64,000 nucleotides of DNA from Glycomyces salinus (GCF_016428645.1 NZ_JAELXW010000038.1:1-64000), one strand, 5' to 3'. Positions 25,552 to 34,716 are shown, numbered from the stretch's first letter. Notes: generated from the sequence alone by a model not told the origin. Translations and numbers: made by a program.

Positions 25552-26835
25552 TCAGTCCTCCCGGCAGTCCGGTGAGGCCGCGGGGACCGAGTCGCCTTGG
25601 CCGTCCCCCGAGGAGCACAGGGGCAGCAGGTTGTCGTTGGCAGCGGAGGCGTCGGTCAGTTCGGCCAGGTCGGACTGGGCGCCGTCGAGTCCGTCGGCGC
25701 CGATGCCCTCGTCGAGCTCGGCCCGCACCTCCTCGACCGCGTCGGCGGCCGGGCGTTCGGACTCGACCTCCAGCCAGGCCGCCTGCACGCCGGCGACCTC
25801 CACCGGGACGCCGCGGAAGACGCTGATGTTGCCGGCCTCGGAGACGCCTATGAAGTACTGCGCGCGCAGCCACCACAGGCCCCCGGCGACGGCGATCGCG
25901 GCGATCACGGTGGCGCCGAGCACGGTGCGCCACACGCGTCCGGCCCGGCCGCGCTCGGTGCGGGTCTCCTCCTCGGCCGGGTCGGCCTCGCCGTCCTCGG
26001 CCGGGTCGTCATCGTCCTGCTCGCCGCGCTTGATCGTGGGGAGCACGGCGGTGTCGGACTCGGCCAGGCGCGCGTCGGCGGCGGCCCCGCCGATGATCGC
26101 GGCCTGCTCGCCCGGGTCGTCCTCGACGACGTCGGCGATCAGGACGGTCACGTTGTCCGGGGCCCCGGCTTCCAGGGCCTGGGAGACCAGCGACTCGACC
26201 GCCTCGTCGGGGCTTTCGGCGCCCTGGAGGGTCAGGGCGATGTCGGCGTCGGAGACCGGGCCGGTCAGCCCGTCCGAGCACAGCAGGACGCGGTCACCGG
26301 GCACGCCCTTGAGGGTCTGGAAGGCCGGCTCGACCTCGCTGGCGCCCAGGGCGCGCAGCAGGAGGGAGCGCTGGGGGTGCCGTTCGGCCTCTTCGGCGGT
26401 GATGCGGCCCTCATCGACCAGCATCTGCACGTAGGTGTCGTCGACGGTGATCTGCTCGAAGCCGCCGTCGCGCATCCGGTAGGCGCGGGAGTCGCCGATG
26501 TGCACCATGTTGAACCACTCGCCGTCGAACCACATGGCCGTCAGGGTGGTCCCCATGCCCTCCTTCTGCGGGTCGTCGGCGACGACGCGGCGGATGGCCC
26601 GGTTGGCCTCGGCGATGGTGTCGGCCAGCTCGTCGGCGACCGAATCGGCCGGCGGCGGCTCGTCCAGCCTCGCGATCGTGTTGATCACGATCGCCGAGGC
26701 CAGGTCCCCGGCCGCCATGCCTCCCATGCCGTCGGCCACCGCGATGAAGTGGGGGCCGGCGTACAAGGAGTCCTGGTTGCCTTGCCTCACCACGCCGCGG
26801 TCCGAGACCGCCGCGTATCGCAGGTGCAAACTCAT
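25552..26835 (-). CDS. pstP: PP2C-type Ser/Thr phosphatase PstP
   Basis: 427 residues. The N-terminal PP2C domain has the metal-binding motifs: Asp in GNQDSLY, VADGMGGMAAGD, GDSRAYR, CSDGLTGPVSD and PDNVTVLIADV. A juxtamembrane acidic linker and one membrane helix (TVLGATVIAAIAVAGGLWWL) lead to an outer domain of about 140 residues. It dephosphorylates PknA, PknB and their substrates. It lies between fhaB and the SEDS gene in the conserved order. Confidence 0.94.
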   Translation of the reverse strand: MSLHLRYAAVSDRGVVRQGNQDSLYAGPHFIAVADGMGGMAAGDLASAIVINTIARLDEPPPADSVADELADTIAEANRAIRRVVADDPQKEGMGTTLTAMWFDGEWFNMVHIGDSRAYRMRDGGFEQITVDDTYVQMLVDEGRITAEEAERHPQRSLLLRALGASEVEPAFQTLKGVPGDRVLLCSDGLTGPVSDADIALTLQGAESPDEAVESLVSQALEAGAPDNVTVLIADVVEDDPGEQAAIIGGAAADARLAESDTAVLPTIKRGEQDDDDPAEDGEADPAEEETRTERGRAGRVWRTVLGATVIAAIAVAGGLWWLRAQYFIGVSEAGNISVFRGVPVEVAGVQAAWLEVESERPAADAVEEVRAELDEGIGADGLDGAQSDLAELTDASAANDNLLPLCSSGDGQGDSVPAASPDCRED

Positions 26836-26859
26836 GTAATCAACCGCCGTAGGGAGGCA

Positions 26860-27342
26860 CTAGGCCCGCAGCTCGAATGATGAACGCCCGATCCGGATCG
26901 GGACCCCCAAGGGCACTGGGGTCGGTTGTGTGACTCTAGCGCGGCCCAGGTAGGTGCCGTTCGTCGAACCCAGGTCCTCGACCATCCACTGCCCTTCGCG
27001 GGGCGCGACGCGCGCGTGCCGGTTGGATGCGAAGTCGTCGCGGATGACGATCGTCGAGTCGGGGGCGCGGCCGATCGAGATCGGCTGCCCCGACAGCACG
27101 AAGCGCCTTCCGGCCAGCTCGCCGCTGGTCACCACCAGCCACTGCGCCGTCTGCGCGCCCTTGCCGGGGCGGGCCGGGGCCGGCGGGGCCGAGACCGGTC
27201 CGGTCGGGCCGGGGCCGCCGGCGGGAGCCGGGCGGCGCTGCGCCAGCAGGTCCTTGGTGACCGTGCGGGCCGCCGCGAACACGAACAGCCACAGCAGCAG
27301 GAGGAACCCGAAGCGGGCTACGGCCTGGACTATGTCGGGCAT
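26860..27342 (-). CDS. fhaB: FHA domain membrane protein FhaB (FipA-like)
   Basis: 160 residues. An N-terminal membrane helix (FGFLLLLWLFVFAAA) is followed by a Pro-rich linker and a C-terminal FHA domain: ISIGRAPDSTIVI, SNRHARV and LGSTNGTYLG, which recognise phosphothreonine. In mycobacteria this protein links PknB signalling to FtsZ and FtsQ. Start at MPDIVQAVARFG after GGGAGC; the upstream extension is basic and unconserved. Confidence 0.92.
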   Translation of the reverse strand: MPDIVQAVARFGFLLLLWLFVFAAARTVTKDLLAQRRPAPAGGPGPTGPVSAPPAPARPGKGAQTAQWLVVTSGELAGRRFVLSGQPISIGRAPDSTIVIRDDFASNRHARVAPREGQWMVEDLGSTNGTYLGRARVTQPTPVPLGVPIRIGRSSFELRA

Positions 27343-27457
27343 GCTGCGCTCCCTGCGAACAATGGACTGGTCCCGAACACGGTAGCCCACAGGCGCGAGC
27401 CGGAGCGGAGGGAGAGCCGCGAACCCGGCGCACCGCTCGCGGGCCCGGCGCGTCCCC

Positions 27458-28183
27458 CTAGCCGGCCTGGAGCGTCAGCGACGTGGTCCCGATCTGGATC
27501 ACGTCGCCCGGCTGCATCGAGACGGTGGTGACCCGCTGGCCGTTGACCAAGGTCCCGTTCGTCGAGCCCAGGTCGGTGACCGAGACCTGCCGGCCGTCGA
27601 AGTCGACCCGCACGTGCCGCCGCGAGATGCCCACGTCGGGCAGCCGGATCTGCGCCTGCTCGCCGCGGCCGATGACGGTCGCCCCGTGCGCGACGGTGAA
27701 CTGGCGGCCGTCGGCGGCCACCAGCACCGGGCCCGAGGGGGCCGGCTGGTGCGAGGGCCCGTAGCCGCCGCCACCGCCGGAGACCGGCTGCGAGGAGTCG
27801 GCGCCCTCGTTGAGGGCCGCGACCTCGGCCGTCACCCGGAACATCCCGGTGTCCAGGCCCTCGCCGCGCTCGATCTCGACGATCACGTCGCCGTAGACGG
27901 TCCAACCGTTCTCGCCGATGAACTCGGCCTGGGACTGGGCCAGCTCCTGGGCCAGTGCCGCCGCGTACGGGGCCAGCCGGTCGTGGTCCGGCGGCGAGAG
28001 GTCGATGACGTAGCGGTTGGGGACCAGGACCCGGCCACCGGCCAGCACGGCCTTGTGGGTCTCCGCCTCGCGCTGCATGGCGCTGGCGATCTCGACCGGG
28101 TGCACAACGCCCTTGAACATCTTGTTGAAGGTGCCCTCGAACAGGCCCTCCAGTTGTTTTTCCAAGCGTTGCAGAACGCTCAC
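27458..28183 (-). CDS. fhaA: FhaA, DUF3662 and FHA domain protein
   Basis: 241 residues. The N-terminal DUF3662 domain (LEKQLEGLFEGTFNKMFKG, then HPVEIASAMQREAE and VPNRYVIDLSP) is joined by a Gly/Ser linker to a C-terminal FHA domain with VIGRGEQAQIRL, SRRHVRV and LGSTNGTLVNG. FhaA is a PknB substrate that binds phosphorylated MviN/CwlM-type partners and restrains peptidoglycan synthesis. It is first in the cluster, and about 260 bases of presumed promoter DNA lie upstream. Confidence 0.94.
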   Translation of the reverse strand: MSVLQRLEKQLEGLFEGTFNKMFKGVVHPVEIASAMQREAETHKAVLAGGRVLVPNRYVIDLSPPDHDRLAPYAAALAQELAQSQAEFIGENGWTVYGDVIVEIERGEGLDTGMFRVTAEVAALNEGADSSQPVSGGGGGYGPSHQPAPSGPVLVAADGRQFTVAHGATVIGRGEQAQIRLPDVGISRRHVRVDFDGRQVSVTDLGSTNGTLVNGQRVTTVSMQPGDVIQIGTTSLTLQAG

Positions 28184-28447
28184 CGGCTATCCTCCTCGTT
28201 TGACGCCCACCAGAGCGGTGACGCGGTCCCTGTGTTATTCAATGCGTCGACCTCTGATGGTATCGGGCGGTTTCCCGCCACGGCGAGCGGTTGAGACGTG
28301 ACAGCACCGCGAGTCGCGCTCGCATCCACTGTTCGGGTGATGCGGCACCGTCCCGCGGGACCGATCGGCTCGGCCTCGGGATCAACTGATTCATGGCCCA
28401 GGCGGGCGCCGGGAAGACCCGGCTTGCGGCTCCGACCTGGGGCGCGT

Positions 28448-29137
28448 ATGGTGACGCGGGTGACAGATCGCGACATTGGTTCATTCATCCGCGACGTGCG
28501 CAAACGCGCGCACGTCGGATTCCGCCAGCTGTCGGAGCAGTCCGGGGTCGCCAACCCGTACCTGCAGGGGGAGCGCGGCGTGCGCCGCCCCAGTTCGGCA
28601 GTGCTGCGCCAGGTGGCGGCAGCCCTGCGGATGACCACCCCCATCATGTACCTGCGCGCGGGCTTCGGCCCCGACGAGGGCTCGGCGACGCCGCTGGCGA
28701 TCGTGACCGACCCCGAGTTGACGGCCAAGCAGAAGCAGACCCTGACTGAGATCTACGATTCGTTCGTCCGCGAGAACGAGCGCAGCGAGGACAGCATCGC
28801 GTCGTTATCCTCGGGTTTTCCGAGGGTCACCCGCACGCCGTCGGCGAAGGGGCGCACCAGGATCCCCCGCCCCTCGCAGTGCTCGGCGAACGGCCGCGAG
28901 TCCGCCCCGAACGGCAGCCAGATGAAGTTGGCCTGCGAATCGGGCACGTCCGGCACGATCCGGCGCGCCGCCTCCAGAACGCGCTCGCGTTCGGCCACGA
29001 CCAGGCCGACCCGGCGGCGCATCTCCCTTTCGGCCCTGAGCGCGGCCAGCGCCGCGTACTGCGCGACGACGTTGACCGCGAAGGGGATCGTGCACTTGCG
29101 CACCGCCTCGGCGACCTCGGGCGCGGCGACCATGTAG
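28448..29137 (+). CDS. XRE-type helix-turn-helix regulator overlapping hisC
   Basis: The first 110 codons are convincing: DIGSFIRDVRKRAHVGFRQL, then SEQSGVANPYLQGERG and RRPSSAVLRQVAAALRM form a helix-turn-helix. IVTDPELTAKQKQTLTEIYD follows as a helical tail. After about codon 120 (near 28805) the frame stays open but turns Arg/Ser/Thr-rich and runs antisense into hisC until 29137. So either the true C-terminus is this low-complexity read-through, or a frameshift has removed the natural stop. A GTG at 28460 lies 7 bases behind TATGGT (28447-28452), so leaderless translation is possible. It is divergent from fhaA; its target is unknown. Confidence 0.55.
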   Translation: MVTRVTDRDIGSFIRDVRKRAHVGFRQLSEQSGVANPYLQGERGVRRPSSAVLRQVAAALRMTTPIMYLRAGFGPDEGSATPLAIVTDPELTAKQKQTLTEIYDSFVRENERSEDSIASLSSGFPRVTRTPSAKGRTRIPRPSQCSANGRESAPNGSQMKLACESGTSGTIRRAASRTRSRSATTRPTRRRISLSALSAASAAYCATTLTAKGIVHLRTASATSGAATM

Positions 29138-29814
29138 CCGACGCGCAGCCCGGCCAGCCCCCACGCCTTGGAGAAGGTCCTGAAGACCACCGTGTTGGGG
29201 CGGTCGCCGTAGCGTTCGATCGCGTCCGGGGAGTCGGGGTCGGTCACGAACTCCCGGTACGCCTCGTCGATGACGATCAGCACCGAGTCGTCGACCGCGT
29301 CGTAGAGCTCGTCGAGCTCGTCGGCGGTGACGACCGGCCCGGTCGGGTTGTTGGGGCTGCACACGACGACCGCGCGGGTGTCGGGCCCGACGGCCTTGGC
29401 CATCGCGGCGATGTCGTGCCGGTGGTCGGGCGTGTTGGGGACCTGGACGCTGCGGACCCCGGCGACGGTCGCGGCGATCGGGTAGGCCTCGAAGGACCGC
29501 CAGGAGTAGACCACCTCGGACCCGGGCGAGCCGATGGCCGCCATCAGGTGCCCGATGAGGGCGACCGAGCCGGTGCCGGTGGCGATCCGGGCCGACTCGA
29601 CGCCGAGGCGCCCGGCGAGGGTCTCGCGCAGTTCGGCGACGGCCAGGTCGGGGTAGCGGTGGGTGCGGGTCGCGGCCTCGGCGATGGCCTCGGGGACGCC
29701 GGGCAGCGGCCCGTAGGGCACCTCGTTGCTGGAGAGCTTCAGCGCGTCGGGCCGGGCGGCGCCCGGCACGTAGGTCGGGATCGACTCCAGGTCGGCTCGC
29801 AGGGGCTCGGTCAT
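28753..29814 (-). CDS. HisC/Pat-type PLP aminotransferase
   Basis: 353 residues, fold type I. Seen are the substrate-side SSNEVPYGPLPGV, TGTGSVALIGHL, CSPNNPTGP, the Asp of VIDEAYREF, and the PLP lysine in RTFSKAWGLAGLRVG. The C-terminus FADGVRVTLGKPEDNDAML matches the family. It converts histidinol phosphate or aromatic amino acids. In mycobacteria a HisC2/Pat paralogue of this type is phenylalanine aminotransferase, and no other his genes are near. The ATG overlaps the stop of the RDD gene (ATGA). Its 3' end overlaps the convergent XRE frame. Confidence 0.9.
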   Translation of the reverse strand: MTEPLRADLESIPTYVPGAARPDALKLSSNEVPYGPLPGVPEAIAEAATRTHRYPDLAVAELRETLAGRLGVESARIATGTGSVALIGHLMAAIGSPGSEVVYSWRSFEAYPIAATVAGVRSVQVPNTPDHRHDIAAMAKAVGPDTRAVVVCSPNNPTGPVVTADELDELYDAVDDSVLIVIDEAYREFVTDPDSPDAIERYGDRPNTVVFRTFSKAWGLAGLRVGYMVAAPEVAEAVRKCTIPFAVNVVAQYAALAALRAEREMRRRVGLVVAERERVLEAARRIVPDVPDSQANFIWLPFGADSRPFAEHCEGRGILVRPFADGVRVTLGKPEDNDAMLSSLRSFSRTNES

Positions 29815-30665
29815 CGGTCTGGCTCCTTCTCTCGTGGCACCTCGACCACGACGGTACCGGGGGACTTGTCGTGGAGGCACTGGTGGAACGGCCGGTCCCG
29901 GATGCACCATATCCCGTCCAGGACCCAGAAGATCAGCCCGAACGGGAAGCAGATCATCAGGAACCCCATGTAGGACCAGCGCAGCAGCATCCGGCCCCAG
30001 CCGAAGGCGACCGGGCCGATCGGTTCGACGCGGATGCCCATGAGCCGCTTGCCGATGGTCTGGCCGGAGTTGAGCGTCGCCGGCACCTCGTAGGCGAACC
30101 ACAGGCCCAGGCCGATGAGGATCGCGATCCAGTAGTTGTCGGAGACCGAGTCGGGGATCCGCACCTCGTCGGCGGCGGCGCCCTGGGCGGTCTGCTGGAT
30201 CGCGGGCCACAGGGACTCCATGAACTGCCACAGGAAGTAGCCGTTGACCACGGCGTTGAGCCCGAGCAGGCACAGGAAGTCGACGAGGCGGGCGACGAGG
30301 CGCGTGCCGGGGTGGGCGAGGACGCGTCCGGCGAGGATGCGGTCGACGTCCTTGTTGGCGAGCCATCCGACGGTGATGCCGAGGCTGCGGATGGGTACCG
30401 TGTCGGGCGGCTGGGTCATCCCGGGGCGGCGCTGGATGATCTGGGGCGGCCCGTCGGGGAAGTCGCTCATGCCCGCGACGGTCGCGCCCTCCACTTTGGC
30501 CGACTCCGGGGAGTCGGGTTCGGGCGCGGGGTCGACCGGCTCCGGCTCGGCCGGCGGCTCGGCGTCGGCGGGGACCGGCTTGCCGACCCAGGCCGAGCCG
30601 TTCCAGTAGCGCTGCACGGCGTGGTCGGCGGGGTCCGGGTACCAGCCGGGTTCGATCTTGGTCAT
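29811..30665 (-). CDS. DUF2510 and RDD family membrane protein
   Basis: 284 residues. A short DUF2510 motif starts the protein (EPGWYPDPADHAVQRYWNG), followed by a Pro/Glu-rich linker and the RDD domain with several membrane segments. Family residues are visible: GTRLVARLVDFL (R, D), PATLNSGQTIGKRLMGIRV and the C-terminal WMIRD-like IWCIRDRPFHQCLHDK. RDD proteins are thought to act in transport or ion handling; the substrate is unknown. The start at MTKIEPGWY is chosen because the DUF2510 motif normally lies at the N-terminus. Confidence 0.87.
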   Translation of the reverse strand: MTKIEPGWYPDPADHAVQRYWNGSAWVGKPVPADAEPPAEPEPVDPAPEPDSPESAKVEGATVAGMSDFPDGPPQIIQRRPGMTQPPDTVPIRSLGITVGWLANKDVDRILAGRVLAHPGTRLVARLVDFLCLLGLNAVVNGYFLWQFMESLWPAIQQTAQGAAADEVRIPDSVSDNYWIAILIGLGLWFAYEVPATLNSGQTIGKRLMGIRVEPIGPVAFGWGRMLLRWSYMGFLMICFPFGLIFWVLDGIWCIRDRPFHQCLHDKSPGTVVVEVPREKEPDR

Positions 30666-30766
30666 CGACGCCCATTCTTGCAGCTGTTTCCGACCGGTCC
30701 CAGGGAGATACCAACTAGTCACTGGTTCTTGTTCAAACTTACTCAGAGCTGTGTAGAATAGATAAC

Positions 30767-31372
30767 ATGTATCGGATCGGGGAGTTCGCGAAGCGTGTCG
30801 GCCGTTCCACTTCGACTGTTCGCCGGTGGGAGAGGGAGGGTCGTATCACCGTGCGGCGGACAGCGTCAGGGCAGCGGTACTTCACCGATTCCGATGTGCG
30901 GCGTGTCCTCCATCCTGGATTCGACGACTCGTCACGCAGGGTTGTCGTGTACTGCCGGGTGTCCTCGCGGGGGCAGATGGACGCTCTCGCTTCCCAGGTG
31001 CAGGCGATGGAGGAGTTCTGCCGGGGCCGCGGCCTGGCTGTGGATGAGTGGGTGCGCGAGGTGGGCGGGGGAATGGATCTCAAGCGGAAGCAGTTCCTTG
31101 CGCTGATGGATGCGATCGAGCGGGGGGAGCTCGCCACCGTGGTCGTCGCCCACCAGGACCGGCTCGCCAGATTCGGCTTCGAGTACCTGGAGCATGTGGC
31201 GGACAAGCACGGCTGCGAGATCGTCGTCGCGAACCAAGAATCGCTGTCCCCGCCCGAGGAGATGGTCCAGGACTTGCTGGCTATCGTGCACACTTTCTCA
31301 AGCCGCCTATCGGGCTTGCGCCGCTATACGAAGGCCCTTAAGCACGACCTCACCTCCGGTGGCGCCCGGTGA
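30767..31372 (+). CDS. tnpA: IS607 family serine transposase TnpA
   Basis: 201 residues. An N-terminal MerR-like helix-turn-helix (IGEFAKRVGRSTSTVRRWE) reads into a serine recombinase domain. The nucleophile Ser is in VVVYCRVSSRGQ; the downstream Arg-containing AHQDRLARFGFEYLE also fits. The protein catalyses excision and integration through a covalent Ser-DNA intermediate. The frame is full length and ends by overlapping the tnpB GTG start (GTGA). Confidence 0.93.
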   Translation: MYRIGEFAKRVGRSTSTVRRWEREGRITVRRTASGQRYFTDSDVRRVLHPGFDDSSRRVVVYCRVSSRGQMDALASQVQAMEEFCRGRGLAVDEWVREVGGGMDLKRKQFLALMDAIERGELATVVVAHQDRLARFGFEYLEHVADKHGCEIVVANQESLSPPEEMVQDLLAIVHTFSSRLSGLRRYTKALKHDLTSGGAR

Positions 31373-32829
31373 AGGTCACCCGCGTCGCCTACAGCCATCG
31401 ACTCAACGCTGGGAAGTACGCCCAGCTCACCGAACAAGCACGCCGCCTCGGCCGAGTCCGCGCGCTGGTGTGGAAACGGTACGGGTCCCCCGTGCGGGAC
31501 GGAGTGCGGGACCGCACCATCCGGGACAGATGGATGGCTGACGGCACCGCCAACACCTTCGGTGTACTCGCCAACTCCTGGAAGGAGACGGTTCGCGATG
31601 CGGTAGCCGGCATCACCGCGCACCGCGAAGCGGGCAAGACCAAAGTGCGCCAGGCGGTACGGCGCCGCTAGAGGGATGAATCCGAACGCAAGCAGGCATA
31701 TATCAAACTCAAATACGGCCGCTGGCAGAACGACGCCTTCCTGGCCCGCATGATGCGCAAGCATGTCAAGCACGGAGTCTCCCGTGTGGCGAACCAGATC
31801 GTGGTCCGCTCTGACCAGTACCGCACCTGGACCATGGCGGACGGCAACGTGTGGATCGACGTCCCCGGCCTCCAGCGCAGGCAGAAGATCGCGATCCCAC
31901 TGAACACCACTGTCGCACCCACCGGGACACTACGACTCATCCTCCGCCAAGGCCGCGTCGAGGTGCACTATGCCATCGAGGCGACCGACCTGAGAGAGAC
32001 CCGGCCCTGCGGTACCATCGCCATCGGCATAGACAAGGGCTACACCGAAGTACTCACCGACTCCGACGGCGTCCACCACGGTGACGACCTGGGAACCATA
32101 CTGCGCGGCGAATCCGACTACCTGATGGTCAAGAACGCCCGCAGAGCGAAGATCCGCTCCATTGCCGACAAGGCCCGCGAGATCGGTGACGAAGCTAAAG
32201 CCGACCGTATCAAGAAGAACAACCTGGGCGGCGTCAAGCGCCGCCGTCGCCAAGCCCGCTTCGAACCGCGCGTGCGGACTCTCACCTTCACCGCCGTTCA
32301 CTCCCTCATCGACAAGGCGAACCATGTCATCGCCGAAGACCTCACCCGGACTTTCACCTCTCGGAAGAAGTTGGGGAGGAACACCAACCGCCGTCTCGCC
32401 GCCTGGACCAAGGGCGTGACGGCCGAAGCACTGCACAGCGTGTCGGAGCGCAGAGGTTCTGCGCTCACGCTGGTCAACGCGGCCTACACCTCACAAGTCG
32501 CCCCCTGCTGCCGGATTCTCGGCGAACGTGCGGGGGAACGGCTTCACTGCACCCGGTGCGGGGAGGAGTGGCAGGCAGACCATGCGGCTGCGATCAACGT
32601 CCTGGAACGGTATGGAGACCCCGACATCTCCCTGTGGACCCCGTACACGCGGGTCAGACAGATCCTCCAGGAACGGGCCGATCGCCTCCGGACCAGACTG
32701 CCGGTCCAGGACTCCAGCCCGAGCGGGCGGAGAGCGAACCATCCAACCCGAGCAACAACGCTCAAGGAAGCAGTATTCTCACAGGACGCTGAGAACGCCC
32801 GTGAGCAGCGAAGCGGCCCGGTCGGTTAG
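31369..32829 (+). pseudogene. tnpB: TnpB, RNA-guided nuclease gene with in-frame amber codon
   Basis: The frame would encode about 485 residues but has TAG at 31669-31671, after codon 100. Both halves are in the same frame, and everything after the stop looks functional. The RuvC-like triad is present: Asp in AIGIDKGYTEVL, Glu in VIAEDLTR and Asp in WQADHAAAINVL. A zinc-finger-like Cys set lies around APCC...LHCTRCG. TnpB cuts DNA guided by an RNA from the element's right end and helps it persist. The single nonsense codon is most simply a recent inactivating mutation. Internal restart at 31750 or amber suppression cannot be excluded. Confidence 0.85.
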
Positions 32830-33055
32830 ACGTCGACCGGGCCGCTCAACTTGCTGTCGCTTCCGAACCGAGTTACCAAGCGTGAAGTCTTAGACTGCGG
32901 TGTCCTGCTCCTAGGCGCCGGACCCGCTGTGCCTCCCGACGGCTCGTGTCGCACGTGGGTGCTCGGCGGCTGCGCACGAATCCCTCCGGTCTGCGGAGAC
33001 CATGTCCCCGGTGAGTCCTTCAGGATCCGTAACTCATTTCTACTCGCATACTGAC
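32830..33055 (+). ncRNA. Putative TnpB guide RNA (omega/reRNA) region and element right end
   Basis: The roughly 220 bases after tnpB encode nothing recognisable but hold several possible stems, for example around CTCCGGTCTGCGGAG near 32984. In IS605/IS607 elements the tnpB 3' end and right end give rise to the guide scaffold, with the guide read from flanking DNA. Boundaries and folding are inferred, not measured. Confidence 0.35.
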
Positions 33056-33190
33056 GGGTAGTAAAGGGCAACCGGGAAAAAATCCGAAGCCGATTCCGAT
33101 CCGTCCAGGGGCGTCCAGATCATCCGAATCGCCGCGCGGCGCCGCTCGGTCGGCTACGTTGCGGGACATGTCGGATCCGAGGAGGACGCC

Positions 33191-33604
33191 ATGACCACGC
33201 AGGACCCGCCGATGCCCGGGCCGCCCGAGCCCGAGCGGCCCGAGGAGGGCCGGCCGGGCGGCGGGGGCGGACCGGTTCCGCCGCCGCCTCCTCCCCCGCC
33301 GCCGTACAACGGGGACGGACCGCTCTACGACCAGCGGCCCCGCAACGGACTCGGGACCGCCGGACTGGTGTGCGGGGTCATCGCGGTGGCGCTGTCGCTC
33401 GTGCCCGGGCTCAACGTCTTCACCTGGCCGCTCGGGGTCCTGGCGATCGTGTTCGGCGCGGTCGGCTGGAGCCGCGCCAATCGGTCACAAGCGACGAACA
33501 AGAACGTCGCGATCGCCGGCCTGGTGCTGGGCATCGTCTCGTTCTTCACCTTCTGCCTGATCTACGTGCTGATCGGCGCCTCCGGCGGTTTCTACTACGA
33601 TTAG
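33191..33604 (+). CDS. DUF4190 membrane protein
   Basis: 137 residues. A Pro/Gly-rich, probably cytoplasmic N-terminus (about 50 residues) precedes the DUF4190 domain with two membrane helices: GTAGLVCGVIAVALSLVPG and VAIAGLVLGIVSFFTFCLIY. The connecting stretch (GVLAIVFGAVGWSRANR) is typical. Function of the family is unknown. An upstream GAGGAGGACGCC serves as ribosome binding site. Its stop overlaps the stop of nagA on the other strand. Confidence 0.85.
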   Translation: MTTQDPPMPGPPEPERPEEGRPGGGGGPVPPPPPPPPPYNGDGPLYDQRPRNGLGTAGLVCGVIAVALSLVPGLNVFTWPLGVLAIVFGAVGWSRANRSQATNKNVAIAGLVLGIVSFFTFCLIYVLIGASGGFYYD

Positions 33605-34716
33605 ATCTCGAGCCAGACGCCGCGGCGCATGACCGAGATCAGGCGCAGGTCGTCGTCGAGGACGACCGCGTCGGCCAGCTTGCCCGGTTCGAGGGCGCCG
33701 ACGTCGGTCAGCCCCAGCAGCTCGGCCGGGGTGGCCGCGGCCATCTGCACCGCGGCGGTCATGGACTGCCCGGCCAGGGTCACGGCGTTGCGCACCGCGT
33801 CCAGCAGGGTGATCGTCGACCCGGCGATCGTGTCGGTCCCGGCGACGGTGGCGACACCGCCGGAGACCTCGACGGTGTGGCGGCCCAGCGTGTAGGAGCC
33901 GTCGTCGAGCCCGGCGGCGTCCATGGCGTCGGAGACGAGCATGGTCCAGCCCGGCAGGGAGACGTCGAACGCGTAGCGCATCGTGCCCGGGTGCAGGTGC
34001 ACCGGGTCGGCGATGACCTCGGAGAAGATCCGCTCGTCGGCGATGAGCGCGGGGATGGGCCCCGGGTCGCGGTGGTCGAAGGCCCGCATGGCGTTGAACA
34101 GGTGCGTGGCCGAGCGCGCGCCCGCGTCGATCCCGGCCGCGGTCTGCTCGTAGCTGGCGTCGGTGTGCCCGATGGAGGCGACCACGCCGCGCCCGTCGAG
34201 GAACTCGATGGCCTCGACCGCCCCCGGAAGCTCGGGCGCGATGGTGACCATCTTGACCGCCCCGCCGCCGGCCTCGATCAGCTCGGCGATCTCGCCGAGG
34301 TCGGGCGCGCGCAGGACCGACACGGCGTGCGCGCCGCACTTGGCCGCGGAGATGTAGGGGCCCTCGTAGTGCAGCCCGATCAGGGTGCCGTCCTCGACCA
34401 GGGGCCGCAGCGCCCGGGTCGCGTCGAGCAGGAACTCGTGGGTCGAGGACACCATGGAGGCGGCCAGGGAGGTCGTCCCCCTGGAGGCGTGGAAGGCGGC
34501 CGCGGCCCGCGCCGCGGCGGGATCGCCGCCTGCCAGGGAATGCCCTCCCCCGCCGTGGCAGTGGATGTCGACGAAGCCGGGCAGGACCCACCCGGTGGGC
34601 TCTCCGGGCCGCTCCTCGATGGCCGCGACGCGGTCGCCCTCGACGACGAGGGCCCCGTTCACCACCCCGTCGGGGGTGACGATCCGGCCCACGTCCGGCA
34701 GCAAGACGCCTTCCAC
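33601..34716 (-). CDS. nagA: N-acetylglucosamine-6-phosphate deacetylase
   Basis: 371 residues, amidohydrolase superfamily. The metal-binding start is VDIHCHGGGGHSLAGG, followed by GLHYEGPYIS, the His in ASIGHTDASYEQ, ATHLFNAM and, late, the Asp in VSDAMDAAG. It removes acetate from GlcNAc-6-P, feeding amino-sugar recycling and catabolism. The GTG start has GAAGGAGTGCC upstream. It is divergent from a DeoR-family regulator that is a plausible controller. Confidence 0.93.
   Translation of the reverse strand: MEGVLLPDVGRIVTPDGVVNGALVVEGDRVAAIEERPGEPTGWVLPGFVDIHCHGGGGHSLAGGDPAAARAAAAFHASRGTTSLAASMVSSTHEFLLDATRALRPLVEDGTLIGLHYEGPYISAAKCGAHAVSVLRAPDLGEIAELIEAGGGAVKMVTIAPELPGAVEAIEFLDGRGVVASIGHTDASYEQTAAGIDAGARSATHLFNAMRAFDHRDPGPIPALIADERIFSEVIADPVHLHPGTMRYAFDVSLPGWTMLVSDAMDAAGLDDGSYTLGRHTVEVSGGVATVAGTDTIAGSTITLLDAVRNAVTLAGQSMTAAVQMAAATPAELLGLTDVGALEPGKLADAVVLDDDLRLISVMRRGVWLEI

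Larger units (their letters stand above)
30720..33060 (+). mobile_element. IS607-type element (serine TnpA plus disrupted TnpB)
   Basis: An overlapping tnpA-tnpB pair of the IS607 family sits between the RDD gene and the DUF4190 gene. IS607 elements have no inverted repeats or target duplications, so the ends given are estimates: the left from the AT-rich leader (TAGAAT about 15 bases before tnpA) and the right from the end of the structured non-coding stretch after tnpB. tnpA is intact, while tnpB has an amber codon. Base composition is slightly less GC-rich than the neighbours. Confidence 0.75.

Noticed and set aside
23732-26434. A 900-codon plus-strand open frame
   Set aside because: It lies antisense across the SEDS and pstP genes, whose frames carry clear motifs. 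The antisense translation is low-complexity Gly/Arg/Asp.
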